Origin: Aliiroseovarius sp. S1123 | GTDB taxonomy: Bacteria; Pseudomonadota; Alphaproteobacteria; Rhodobacterales; Rhodobacteraceae | Reading direction: 5' to 3' | DNA: 64,000 bases | Assembly: GCF_023015885.1 (NCBI RefSeq) | Contig: NZ_JALKBE010000007.1 | Coordinates: forward strand, 117,794 to 181,793 | In this document: positions 29,706 to 38,667 of the stretch, piece by piece | Layout: the number at the start of each line of letters is the position of its first letter | Numbering within the stretch: position 1 is the first letter of the stretch | The notes under the pieces: model-generated | Told to the model about the DNA's origin: nothing | What the model saw: only the letters and a program-made list of their open reading frames with translations | Database searches by the model: none | Made by a program: the position numbers and the translations under genes

Positions 29706-30083
29706 TTTCCTTTCCCTGATTTGGTATTTGTTTGAACCGGTTAGATGGTATCCGTCTACCGTTCGCGCATTGTGTCACCAGTTTGCATGCAGTCTTGTGT
29801 CATCGCTGTGTCACTCGGTTTGGGTGACAAATGTGAAGAAGGACCCAAAGCAGATGGGGTGGATGGCTCCTGCTCCATCGGCGTGGCAAGCTTGAAACAG
29901 ATGTTGTATTCGAGGCGAAAAGAGTGGCCCCAATTGCCAAGGTTCTTTCCACTCACCCGTCCAAGGAAGAAGACGTCACAATCATCGTGTCTGAAATTGA
30001 GTTAGCCTTTCAATATGGATCGCCCGCCTGAAGCTTGCACGAAACCGTTAAAACTGCCCAATCTTTGTCTTCGCGACACTGGC
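29706..30083 (+). promoter_or_regulatory. Left arm of island A; no gene in this 378-bp stretch
   Basis: The first ~135 bp (to about 29840) are similar to the bases after att copies 2 and 3. They include TTTGAACCGGTTAGATGGTATCCG and, exactly 69 bp after the core, GTCACCAGTTTGCATGCAGT followed by TGTGTCA words. These repeated GTCAC words at fixed distance look like integrase arm-binding sites. From 29840 to 30083 I see no gene. Confidence 0.7.
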
Positions 30084-32057
30084 TCATTGAGCGATTCCCT
30101 CAGGATGCATCCATTCTATGGAGCCAGGGAGCCGGTCGCTAACGTTGCGCAGGATTCTACCCAGTTGCGACCTCTCGTCCGAGAGGTGTACCACAAGGTG
30201 ATCTATGCTCCGAGTCAGTGGGATCATTAGCCAGTAGATCGCAAATAGTCGCGCCTCGCGCGCCAACTCTTCCTCCATGAGTTCCTTTGAAAATAGAAAG
30301 CCTTCTTTTTCGCGCAGCGACTGTTCCAGCCGGCTCACGTCAATGCGGGGATGTCCGACCTGAAATTCAAAAAAGACATCAAGTCCCAGACAGAGTGTGG
30401 TCCAGCCTTCCATGCCGCGGCAAGAACTATACTGGACGGCGCGTAGCTGTCCGTCTCTCAACGGGTAAGTCCGCCGGTCCTCCTCTTCAAACCCACGCCA
30501 ACTATCACGCGCGTTGACCTCGATGGCTTCGTCAAAGAGAGCAGAAAAATTAATCCCCGACGCCATCTTTGCGGAGGGTAGGCAAATTAGATTGTCAACG
30601 GCTTTTACAGTGCTTTCCTGCCGCTGATCGCTTTCCAGTATATTTAGTCCGCGCTCGACAGCTCGCCGCGCGTCTGGTTCAACTACGACCGTGAATCGCC
30701 CGCCATGGGTGTCCGGGTCTGGTACAAGATCCCAATCGGAAAGACCTAATTCACGCGCTATCTCGGCCACAGTTTGGCAGGTCGCTGCCTTGGTACGGCG
30801 TGATGCACGCAACCCGTGGCGACGGTTTATGGGAATGTCTCCTCGGTCCCAATTGCAGCGATCCTGCCCCACGAACTGATCTACCCCGTCTGCGACCACT
30901 ACATGCTCGGGGCCGAAAAGGCGAAACATGAGATCGCGCTGCTTGTCCTCCCAATCTTGGCCTTCATCAACCAAAACAAAATCATACTCGTGCTGAATCG
31001 GCTTTTTATAGTTCATTAGCTCGAAAAGACGGCGCTCCTCGCGTGCGCCAATATCCGGTATCGTTTTGACAGCTTCCTCGGCCGCCATGCCAAAAGTCTG
31101 TTTGAAAATATCCTGCGTAAAAGCATAGCGAGTTTTCAACTTAGGCAATGGTTTAAACGTTGGGTCTTTTTCTTTGATAAAGCGAAGAGCCCGATTGATG
31201 TCGGAAATTAACCCATGGTTGTACGTCAACATCATGGTGCGCTTGCCTTGTCGGGCAAGGTGCAATGCGACCTGGACTAATGCAAAGGTCTTGCCTGTTC
31301 CACCACGCCCGCGCAGGATTAAAAGCCCGTTTCCCAGGTTTTGGATATAGGCTGTCTTATCTGCGTCGAAGCGGGTTTGCGTAAGAGCGTTGACGCGCCG
31401 TAGATCCAATCGTGTCGGACTTACCTTGTGTGTCAAATGCGCGCGCAACGTCTCGATACTATGATGTGTCGGATGATCGGAATGATCGACCAGCGTGCGT
31501 ACACTGCCCCTGTTAGTGACGAAACCATCGACCAGTCCGTTCCAGTTGAGGTCGGCGAAATGCACGGGCACGCTGCTCTTGGCTGGGATGCCGTCGAAGG
31601 CCGAGTTTTGCGCGCGCGGAAGCCAGATCGCTCGCTGCACAAATGTGGGCTGGCGGCGATTTTTACCTTTGTAAGAGGCTTTCTGATAACGCTTCAGGGC
31701 CCAAGTTTGATCGTCACATTGGTATGTGGCATCACTCCACAGTTGATCATTGCGCACAAGAACCCTGGGGCCTTCGAAGCGGATCAAGTCAGGCGAATGC
31801 TGCTTTACCTCGATCACCAACACAAAAGAGTGGATCGGAGTACCTTCGGGCGTTTTGAGCTGAAGTCTCTCATCCCGCGCGTCGTGATAGAGCAACACAA
31901 GGTCTATCTCACGCCCAGGTAAGGGAAGGCCGCACAAGATGTCCGCGGTGATGTCTGGATGATCCAAGCGCGGTTCGCTTGCTATGAGTGCGTCCCTCAA
32001 CCGTTCTGCATTGCGCGTTTCTCTATTGGGCGCCCCCGACAATACCCGTAATGTCAT
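30084..32057 (-). CDS. NERD nuclease-SF1 helicase fusion protein (UvrD/PcrA-like), possible defence gene
   Basis: 657 residues. The N-terminal part matches a NERD/PD-(D/E)xK nuclease: GREIDLVLLY (Asp about 50) and FVLVIEVKQH (ExK about 83). A superfamily 1 helicase follows: Walker A ILRGRGGTGKTFAL (about 251), DEAD-box-like VLVDEGQDWED (about 366), and late motif VQYSSCRGMEGW. Known NERD-helicase and related helicase-nuclease proteins act on DNA, and several single-gene phage defences have this build. It is the outermost gene at the tRNA side of island A, on the minus strand, after a gap of about 630 bp from the integrase. A role in element maintenance is an alternative. Confidence 0.78.
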   Translation of the reverse strand: MTLRVLSGAPNRETRNAERLRDALIASEPRLDHPDITADILCGLPLPGREIDLVLLYHDARDERLQLKTPEGTPIHSFVLVIEVKQHSPDLIRFEGPRVLVRNDQLWSDATYQCDDQTWALKRYQKASYKGKNRRQPTFVQRAIWLPRAQNSAFDGIPAKSSVPVHFADLNWNGLVDGFVTNRGSVRTLVDHSDHPTHHSIETLRAHLTHKVSPTRLDLRRVNALTQTRFDADKTAYIQNLGNGLLILRGRGGTGKTFALVQVALHLARQGKRTMMLTYNHGLISDINRALRFIKEKDPTFKPLPKLKTRYAFTQDIFKQTFGMAAEEAVKTIPDIGAREERRLFELMNYKKPIQHEYDFVLVDEGQDWEDKQRDLMFRLFGPEHVVVADGVDQFVGQDRCNWDRGDIPINRRHGLRASRRTKAATCQTVAEIARELGLSDWDLVPDPDTHGGRFTVVVEPDARRAVERGLNILESDQRQESTVKAVDNLICLPSAKMASGINFSALFDEAIEVNARDSWRGFEEEDRRTYPLRDGQLRAVQYSSCRGMEGWTTLCLGLDVFFEFQVGHPRIDVSRLEQSLREKEGFLFSKELMEEELAREARLFAIYWLMIPLTRSIDHLVVHLSDERSQLGRILRNVSDRLPGSIEWMHPEGIAQ

Positions 32058-32688
32058 TCTGCCAAATAGCCCCCGTTTTCAGTAGTTTGTCACTTCTCAG
32101 TAAGTGGCACAAGTAGTTGGCAGAAAAGGCGAAGCTGCGACGGTTTTTGCTCTCACGGCTAAATGGCAATCAGCAAATCGCGGAACCGACAATATCCTTA
32201 TTGCAATCTCCGACTGAGCGTTGAGAGGCATTCCGATGCCCGCCCACCATGCCCGATACCAGCGTCAATTTCGCCCCTCCGCCTGAAACGTTCACGACCG
32301 ATGAGCGGTAACCTTTCGGACCACCGGGTCGAGAATATTTTGCGATCCCGGCACTCGGTTTTTTTAGGGGTCAGGTTCGATACCTCTCGACGGCAAATCT
32401 GTGTGTAGTTCAAAGTACGACCCTTCGCGCGAGGCGATGTTCCTTCAAGTCGCGATACATTGGTAGCTGACCTTCGATCTAAACACGCAAGGACCGTTCT
32501 GTCCCGCATAGCAGACCTTGGTGAAGATTGCTGCGAATGGCTGCTCTCCGCGTGTGGCCGATGCGCATGTATGTATGATGCCCCACCACCCTCTCTCCGC
32601 CCACGGGAGGTGCCACGGAGCACCCTGAGATGCGTCTCAGCTACCTACCCACTCGGGCGGCTCCCACGGCCTCCCCGGGCTCTCCCCG
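32058..32688. other. 631-bp stretch without a convincing gene
   Basis: Between the helicase start and the integrase stop. Short open frames here have no ribosome sites or recognisable motifs. The upstream promoter of the nuclease-helicase must lie near 32060-32150. A TTCGATACC word near 32376 looks like a T-loop but has no matching stem. Confidence 0.5.
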
Positions 32689-33939
32689 TCAGGACCCGCT
32701 CTTGACCTGATAAGCCCGATCCAGCACGGCGAGCGCCTGGGCCCCACCACGCACCGCTTGGGTGTAGTGGCCCAGCGTGACCGCCGGGTTGGCGTGTCCT
32801 GCGAGCTTGGCCACCAGCCCCACCTCGACCCCTTGCGCCTGCAAGGTGGAAACAAAGCTGTGCCGTGCCGAATGGTGGGTCACATAGCGGATGTCTGCCG
32901 CCTTGAAGGCCGGGCGCCAGTAGCGCTTGAGGAAGTTTGAGTAGAGCACCGGTCCACCGCCGCCTTGGCGGGGCAGGGGCCATTGTTGGGGGACGCCGGG
33001 CCCTGGGAACACGCGGTAGAGCGCGCCCTCCAGACGCGGGCATGTGAGCCGCCATTCTAGGAGCATCGCGCGCAGCATCGGCGAGATCGGGATCTCGCGC
33101 TCGCCCGCTTCCGTCTTGGTCCGGTCGGTGGTGGAGCCATCGCGCTCCTGCACGCGCCGAATGGTGATGATGTTGCGATCAAGATCGATATCTTCCCACA
33201 GTAGCCCCAACTGCTCGGAGACACGCACGCCCGTTAGGAAGGGGAAGGCATAGAAGATGCCACGGTCCTTGTCGGTCTGTGCATGGGCCAGGAGCTTGGC
33301 CACTTCCTCAGGCGATAGGATCTCTTTCTTGGGCTTGGCTTTCCGCTTGGCCAAATTGGTGGGCATCGAGCAGACCCGTACCCCGAAGTCCTCTTCCGCC
33401 AGCGCCAAGATACCCTTAAACATCGACATGACGCGGTTGGCGGTGTGGGCGCCGACTTCGTCGCGCACAAGGCTATGCCAGCGGCGCAACTGCGCTGTGG
33501 TGAGTTCGCTGACCTTGTAGGGCCCAAGCATCTCCAAGAGCTTGGTGTCATGCTTTGGCTTCTCGCCGGTCAGGGCATAGTGCACCCGCTCCTGTGGGGT
33601 GCCCTGAAGCAGCGGCCCCACAATGATCTTGAGCAGGGGGCGGTAGCCCGCGATGGTCTGTGGCTTTACAGTGCCGCGCTTGGTCTCCATCCAATGCTCC
33701 ACCACCTCGGCGACGGACGGGTTGGTGTTGGGATTGAAGTAGCGTTCGCCCGAGACCTCGGCTACCAATGCGTCCCGATACGCTTCAGCCTTGGCTTTGG
33801 TAGGGAACGAGATGCGCCGTTTGCGCCCGGTCTCGGGGCAGCGATAATTGACGACCCATTTCTTGTCGGTGATCCGCCTTCCTGCGGCATTGCGACGGCG
33901 GCGGGTCCACCTGCCTATTGTCGGATTGAACTTAGCCAT
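32689..33939 (-). CDS. Tyrosine recombinase/phage-type integrase of island A
   Basis: 416 residues from ATG 33939 (preceded by GGAGGGAGCC; a longer frame from 33978 lacks this). It has an N-terminal arm-type domain (VNYRCPETGRKRRISFPTKA), a SAM-like core-binding domain (SVAEVVEHWMETKR), and a C-terminal catalytic domain: first Arg in FLTGVRVSEQLGLLW, HSARHSF (H-x-x-R), and AGHANPAVTLGHYTQAV with the nucleophilic Tyr. It should cut the 47-bp att cores in tRNA-Ala. It is transcribed toward the tRNA, 3 kb from the core. Island B has no such gene and could depend on this one. Confidence 0.93.
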   Translation of the reverse strand: MAKFNPTIGRWTRRRRNAAGRRITDKKWVVNYRCPETGRKRRISFPTKAKAEAYRDALVAEVSGERYFNPNTNPSVAEVVEHWMETKRGTVKPQTIAGYRPLLKIIVGPLLQGTPQERVHYALTGEKPKHDTKLLEMLGPYKVSELTTAQLRRWHSLVRDEVGAHTANRVMSMFKGILALAEEDFGVRVCSMPTNLAKRKAKPKKEILSPEEVAKLLAHAQTDKDRGIFYAFPFLTGVRVSEQLGLLWEDIDLDRNIITIRRVQERDGSTTDRTKTEAGEREIPISPMLRAMLLEWRLTCPRLEGALYRVFPGPGVPQQWPLPRQGGGGPVLYSNFLKRYWRPAFKAADIRYVTHHSARHSFVSTLQAQGVEVGLVAKLAGHANPAVTLGHYTQAVRGGAQALAVLDRAYQVKSGS

Positions 33940-34030
33940 GGGCTCCCTCCTTGAAAGAAAAAAGCCCAAGAAAAACACAGGGTGAACTCACGCACAATTT
34001 TGCGCGGTGACACAGTGTTGCGGTGCCCCT

Positions 34031-34336
34031 GACCACCTCTGAGGTGGTCGAGAGGGTGGAGATGGTCATGGAGGTGGTCTTGTGTGGCGAGGTGAGGCTG
34101 AGCCCGACGGGACGGAGGTGAGAGCGGGTGGAGGCTGGAGGCCGCATGGGGTGCTGACCACCTGACCACCTGTCTCGCTGGGTGGGGACGTAAGAGGCAC
34201 AGACAAATTCAGCCCCCGTTCCACCGTACCATGTGTTCCATGTCCCCCCTGAGGTCTCAGCAGAGAGTGTGGTGTCGGTAAACACCGTCGCGGGCGCGCG
34301 GGCAGCGTATGGCTGTACCTGGTACATGTGGAACGG
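34031..34336 (+). repeat. Iteron-like repeats, candidate replication origin of island A
   Basis: The 438-bp gap 33940-34377 has no gene. It contains five copies of GACCACCT or its complement: 34031, 34042 (rc), 34072 (rc), 34156 and 34164; the first two form a perfect palindrome. A longer inverted repeat follows: CCGTTCCACCGTACCA at 34216-34231 versus TGGTACATGTGGAACGG at 34320-34336. Clustered direct and inverted repeats close to a primase/helicase gene are typical of satellite and plasmid origins; integrase-promoter operators are the alternative. Confidence 0.5.
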
Positions 34337-34377
34337 GCCACAAGCATTAGGTGTTTTGAGTGACACCAAGCGCAAGG

Positions 34378-34710
34378 TCATTCCTGCCTGCTTTGGGTCG
34401 CTTGCGCCTCTTGAAGGGCATCTAAGCTTTTAGGATAGCTAAAATGCAGTTTCTCGCCGGTGTTGAGAAGTGCCGCAAAGCAGGGGTGCACCGTGGTGTT
34501 TTCACGTCCCCAGCCGACAATTTTCCTGCCTTTCAGTTCATCGATTTTGGTCTGCCGCGCGTGAAACAGTTCGTCGAGTTTTGAGGTGTCTTCAGGGTTG
34601 GTAATTTCGTCGTCGGGCCCACCTTCTGCAAGCAAGCGACGAAGGTCCGCTTTGGCAGCAGTCTTGCTGGGGTAGGTGGTGTTGGCGATCGTTACGGGTT
34701 TCTTAGGCAT
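34378..34710 (-). CDS. Small protein with DUF3223-like segment
   Basis: 110 residues from ATG 34710 (AAAGGAAACGAACC upstream). The C-terminal half, NTTVHPCFAALLNTGEKLHF followed by SYPKSLDALQEA, resembles the conserved block of DUF3223 (DCL-like) proteins. The N-terminus KKPVTIANTTYPSKTAAKAD is charged and probably helical. Its function is unknown. It lies 67 bp downstream of the primase/VapE gene on the same strand, so it is probably part of the replication operon of island A. Confidence 0.65.
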   Translation of the reverse strand: MPKKPVTIANTTYPSKTAAKADLRRLLAEGGPDDEITNPEDTSKLDELFHARQTKIDELKGRKIVGWGRENTTVHPCFAALLNTGEKLHFSYPKSLDALQEAQATQSRQE

Positions 34711-34777
34711 GGTTCGTTTCCTTTCTCTGATGGGAAATGCCCTGACGCGTGTTTTCGAGACGGCAGGAAGGGTGGAT

Positions 34778-36964
34778 TCAATACGCGATGTCATCGTCTT
34801 TGTTGGAGGGGCGCTCGTAGCCCCGCACGGGCTTGTCCCCGGCGTTTACGCGGACCTTCTTCGGACCATTCCAACCAAGTTCCCGCATCACTGCAGCAAT
34901 CCGTTTGGGATGAAAGGCCTGGCGGTGTGCAGGCGGAATGCCAAGGTGCGCATCGCTGAAGAGAAACTCGGTGGATACGCGTTCCATCCCGTCGCGCACA
35001 ATGCCTTCAACATGGGCAAGCGTATCGAGCCAGGGGTCAGCCTGCATGCGTTCAGCCTGGATTTCGGCTGCCGTTTGCCAGAGTTCCTCTGCAAGCGAGA
35101 TCGACGCCCCGGAAGCCTCTTGCTCGGCGGCTTCAGCCCACAATTGATCACGGTCACGACGAAGCGCATCCAGATCGATAGAGTAGGTCTTCACTGGCAA
35201 GAAGCGACGGTTGCCAGTGGTGTCCTTCAAGTAGAAGTCTTCATTGGTGGTCCCGATCAGAATGCACTGCCTCGGCCAGCTTTCCTTGAAACGGGCATAA
35301 GCAGGCCGTCCGCGGTCTTCAGTGCGGCTGATGAAGGCCTTAACTTTGGACACTTCCGCCCGCGACATGCCGTCGAGCTCTGCGACCTCATAGAGCCATA
35401 CTCCTTCGAGGGCCTCCATTTGAGCTTTGTCATCAAGGGCCATGAGGTTCTGATCGGAGAAGTTATCCTCCCCAGCTAGAATTGCGATTGCCGTTGACTT
35501 GCCGACACCCTGCTTGGCTTCGAGCACAATCATGAAGTCAAACTTGCATCCTGGCTGGCGGACACGCCGGACGGCTGCAACCAACATCATTTTGCCGACA
35601 GCGCGAACATAAGCACTGTCCTCGGCGCCAAGGTATTTGCTGAGCCAAGTGTCTAGGCGGGGAACGCCATCCCATTCGAGGTTTTTGAGGTAGTCGCGAA
35701 TTGGATGGAATGTGTGTTCCAGACACACAACCTGGATCGCGTCATACAAATGGCCTTTACCCGGATCAAAGCCAAAAGTCTCAAGGAAGTGCCTGCGCAG
35801 CATAGCGGCTGCGTCGTCGGTTACATCTCCATGAAATGCATTGTGGAAGTGCCCTCCGATCTTTTTGCGGTTCTTGAAGGCGTCATGCTCAAAGGTGACT
35901 TCTAGCCGATACAGGCCGGTTAGGGCGTTGTGGAAGGAAGCTTTCGGACGACCGTTGTTGTAGACATCGGGCCAATCATGTGTGGCCCGCGCAATTGCTT
36001 TCTCGGCTTCACGATATGCGTATTCCCGTGGCTTTGCTTTTTCCAAAATGGACTCAGCGATGCCGTGGCTGGCGTTTACGAGCACTCCTGCAATGATTTC
36101 TGCATTAAAACCGAGGCGTGCCAGCGCACATGCGACCGAAAACCGTGCCTCACTCCGCGAGGGGTACCGCGCCCCTTCAGTACCGCGAGGGTGATCAGGA
36201 TCATCGCCACTGGTCACGATCTCAACCAAGCGGGAATCCGTGATGTTGAGGTCGGCAATCGAGATGTCACGGTAGTCCGGGACTTCAGTCGAAGGTGTAT
36301 GTCCTACGGCCTTCGTGGAAGTGCTCAGCGCCTCTTCAAACCTCTCAACGCGATGTGTCCTCGAAAAGTCCGTGTGTTCGTGCAGCAGGTAGGCCTTTGT
36401 CGGCACGCGACCAGCTTTCCGTTTTTTCGCATTCGGCCAGTTGACCGTTTCCGGGGCACGCATGATGCGATCTGCATTCTGGCAGGCATCTCCTCCGAGC
36501 GCTTTGGCTAATGCCGCATTGATCTGCTCGGCCTTGTCGATGTCAGCCAGAGGTTCATTCAGCAGCCAAAACACTTGATACCCACCACCTGAAAACAAGA
36601 TGCAGGACGGTTTGATCGGGAAAGCGAGAATACGCTCTAAAGCTTCTTCGGACGGATCGTCTAGGTCTACATGGAATGCATGGACGGACGTGACATCGGC
36701 CCGCTTCGCCTTCTTGTTTTTACATTCATCGCGAAGATTGTTGACGTGAAAGTAGATGTTGTAGCCATCACGGTTCTTTTGCTCGATCCAACTGGCCATG
36801 CTTTCGATGTCTTTGAGGCCGAAAGTGCGTGCTTCCAGTCCTTTCTTGCCTTTGAGTGCTGCCAGGGTTGCGGTCTTCGGTTGGCGAAAGTCACAGACAA
36901 ATCCAGCCGCTGCACGGTAGTCGACGTGATTGAAATTGGGAGTCTCGTTGGTCTTCTTAACCAT
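34778..36964 (-). CDS. Primase-helicase of mobile element: RepB/AEP-like primase fused to VapE-type P-loop domain
   Basis: 728 residues. The N-terminal third has HAFHVDLDDPSEE (about residue 98; the two Asp would bind metal) and SCILFSGGGYQVFWLL (about 126), as in archaeo-eukaryotic-type primase-polymerases of plasmids and satellites. The C-terminal half is the virulence-associated E (VapE) domain: MIVLEAKQGVGKSTAIAIL (Walker A about 485), WLYEVAELDGMSRAEVSKVK, and IGTTNEDFYLKDTTGNRRF. It should initiate replication after excision. ATG 36964 lies inside the alpA end (8-bp overlap), indicating coupling. The family is usual in PICI and P4-like elements. Confidence 0.88.
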   Translation of the reverse strand: MVKKTNETPNFNHVDYRAAAGFVCDFRQPKTATLAALKGKKGLEARTFGLKDIESMASWIEQKNRDGYNIYFHVNNLRDECKNKKAKRADVTSVHAFHVDLDDPSEEALERILAFPIKPSCILFSGGGYQVFWLLNEPLADIDKAEQINAALAKALGGDACQNADRIMRAPETVNWPNAKKRKAGRVPTKAYLLHEHTDFSRTHRVERFEEALSTSTKAVGHTPSTEVPDYRDISIADLNITDSRLVEIVTSGDDPDHPRGTEGARYPSRSEARFSVACALARLGFNAEIIAGVLVNASHGIAESILEKAKPREYAYREAEKAIARATHDWPDVYNNGRPKASFHNALTGLYRLEVTFEHDAFKNRKKIGGHFHNAFHGDVTDDAAAMLRRHFLETFGFDPGKGHLYDAIQVVCLEHTFHPIRDYLKNLEWDGVPRLDTWLSKYLGAEDSAYVRAVGKMMLVAAVRRVRQPGCKFDFMIVLEAKQGVGKSTAIAILAGEDNFSDQNLMALDDKAQMEALEGVWLYEVAELDGMSRAEVSKVKAFISRTEDRGRPAYARFKESWPRQCILIGTTNEDFYLKDTTGNRRFLPVKTYSIDLDALRRDRDQLWAEAAEQEASGASISLAEELWQTAAEIQAERMQADPWLDTLAHVEGIVRDGMERVSTEFLFSDAHLGIPPAHRQAFHPKRIAAVMRELGWNGPKKVRVNAGDKPVRGYERPSNKDDDIAY

Positions 36965-37169
36965 CGTACCGCCCTCCCGCTTTCTGGGCCTCAATGACGG
37001 CTATGATTTCGGAGAGGCGCACGCGGACGCGTTGGCTAAAGGGGCGGTGGAAAGGGACCAGCCCTTTGTTTACCGCGCGCCGAAGGGTAGAGGTGGGAAT
37101 GCCCAAGCGGTCTGCTGCTTTGGGGATGGTGAGGTAGCCTTCTGCTACCGGTTCATGTGAATGTGCCAT
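36957..37169 (-). CDS. AlpA/excisionase-like helix-turn-helix regulator
   Basis: 70 residues. GYLTIPKAADRLGIPTSTLR is a MerR-like/Xis-type helix-turn-helix with the family's TIPEAA-LGI pattern, followed by a wing (VPFHRPFSQRVRVRLSE). Such proteins act as excisionase or as AlpA-type activators of the integrase or replication genes. A GGAGGCC ribosome site precedes the ATG. The next gene (primase/VapE) starts 8 bp before its stop. No phage structural genes follow, as in satellite-like elements. Confidence 0.88.
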   Translation of the reverse strand: MAHSHEPVAEGYLTIPKAADRLGIPTSTLRRAVNKGLVPFHRPFSQRVRVRLSEIIAVIEAQKAGGRYDG

Positions 37170-37240
37170 ACTGGCCTCCTATTCAGACTAAAGTTCTGAA
37201 CGGAGACTTGCAGCTTGCAGAGTGTATGACTTCTTACCCC

Positions 37241-37996
37241 CTAGAGGTGGTAAGAGGTCCGGTCAGTTGGCGGCAAGGTGTTGTCATCAGTGTCTGCCAG
37301 ATCGCGAATTTTTGCTTCTGAGAGTTTGTTTTGCCGAAACGATGCCCTCATTTGGATCTCATCTTCTGACAGGAGTTCTCGAAACCAGTCACGCTGATGA
37401 TGCTTGGAAGGAAAAAACTCATTCCTCAAGATTTCTTGTATGAAGTCGATAACTTTGCTGTCAGTGTCCGCCCGCCTATCACCTGGATTTTTAAGAGCGA
37501 CAAATACTTTCGCATACCAACGTTTATGTTGTTCGCGGCTCTGTGCCTCTGCACCTTTGAGGTACTGAAACTTAGGTGAGTTGCGCAGGAATTCATGCTC
37601 AATCACACCGGCGTGGTCGGAAAACGCACCCCATTCCGCGAGAAATGAAATGCTCAGTTCGCGTGTTTTTATCTTCGGTTTCAACTTGGTGGCCAAGTGG
37701 AGGGCCGTTTTCCATTTGAAGAAGAGGTGCTCTTCGTCTCGATCTGGGTCATATGGGATTTGAAGCCATGAACGAACCTTGGTTCCCACTTCAGGATCTT
37801 CCCAATATACCCTCAGATCTTTGCTAGAGTTCCCTAGACGTGGGGAAATGGCCTGCACCTTGGTCTCAAGTTTGGCTTGATTGAGTGTGTCGAGAAGATC
37901 GTGGAAGCGCCTCTCAATTTGCGACCAAGTTTCATCATCGGTTTGCGGAGGAATGGCTTTCAACCAATCTGGCATTTCTTCTTCTGCGTCCGACAT
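37241..37996 (-). CDS. Hypothetical protein of island A
   Basis: 251 residues from ATG 37996, chosen because GGAGGTGCCG lies directly upstream; a longer frame to 38101 would run through a short tandem repeat. Soluble and charged, rich in Trp/Lys/Glu (for instance WLKAIPPQTDDETWSQIERR and HHQRDWFRELLSEDEIQMRA). I recognise no domain. It is upstream of alpA on the same strand with a 71-bp gap, so it may be the first gene of the alpA-primase operon. Confidence 0.6.
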   Translation of the reverse strand: MSDAEEEMPDWLKAIPPQTDDETWSQIERRFHDLLDTLNQAKLETKVQAISPRLGNSSKDLRVYWEDPEVGTKVRSWLQIPYDPDRDEEHLFFKWKTALHLATKLKPKIKTRELSISFLAEWGAFSDHAGVIEHEFLRNSPKFQYLKGAEAQSREQHKRWYAKVFVALKNPGDRRADTDSKVIDFIQEILRNEFFPSKHHQRDWFRELLSEDEIQMRASFRQNKLSEAKIRDLADTDDNTLPPTDRTSYHL

Positions 37997-38061
37997 CGGC
38001 ACCTCCATGTCTGCATCTTTGCATCGAAGCTGCGATCCGCCCAAGCCAAATAGCCGAAACG

Positions 38062-38093
38062 GCAGTGTAGGCGATGTAGGCAGTGTAGGCGAT
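38062..38093 (+). repeat. Short tandem repeat, 9-bp period (18-bp double unit)
   Basis: The word GCAGTGTAG alternates with GCGATGTAG: GCAGTGTAG/GCGATGTAG/GCAGTGTAG/GCGAT. It lies 66 bp before the start at 37996, where operators or an origin would sit. Confidence 0.6.
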
Positions 38094-38667
38094 TTCGCCA
38101 CTTCGGTAGCCCAGTTCGATTTTTCCGACCGTTTTCAGTGCCTTTGGGAAATGACATCTGAATGACAACGGATTTCATGTTCGAGGGGTGACAATGCCCT
38201 CAAGAGGTAGTCGGCTACCTCGAAGATGGCTCCGGAAATCTCCGGGAGTATTTCTGGGCGGTCGCTGATTTCAGGGGAGATAGTCAGAGCTTCATACACG
38301 CCAAGCAAAAGGTCAGTATTGTGTGATCTTGATCCGGGTTGAAAAGTCGGAGAAACAGAATTCTGGTCGCTTTCTGAACAACTGAATTAAGAACTCACAT
38401 CTTCCATTCCGGCGACGAGAAATAGCGATGTCACGCTTTCGACGAATGCGAAGTTTGCAGAAATTTGTCTCCGTCCACTCCTCCGTCTTCAACCACTTTA
38501 ACCATGATTGCAGTCTTTCGAAACGGAACCATATCAAGCTTGACCGCGCCGCTGATCTTTCCAAGTGGCGCGGGCTCTGCGCGATATAAAGGGCAGTCAT
38601 GCTGGCCTGGGTGAGACTGGCTCGAATTGGTCTGATAGCGCACTCCAGCAAATGAAATGACAGCTTT
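38094..38667. other. Gap between replication module and metabolic cargo; no supported gene
   Basis: About 570 bp. Reverse-strand open frames exist here (one ends in EDGGVDGDKFLQTSHSSKA) but lack clear starts, and one overlaps the RpiR gene. It may be a decayed IS end. The promoter for the RpiR gene must lie near 38580-38660. Confidence 0.4.

Noticed and set aside
32371..32400. A T-loop-like word (GGTTCGATACC) suggesting a tRNA fragment or another att site
   Set aside because: No pairing T-stem or acceptor arm and no match to the 47-bp core.
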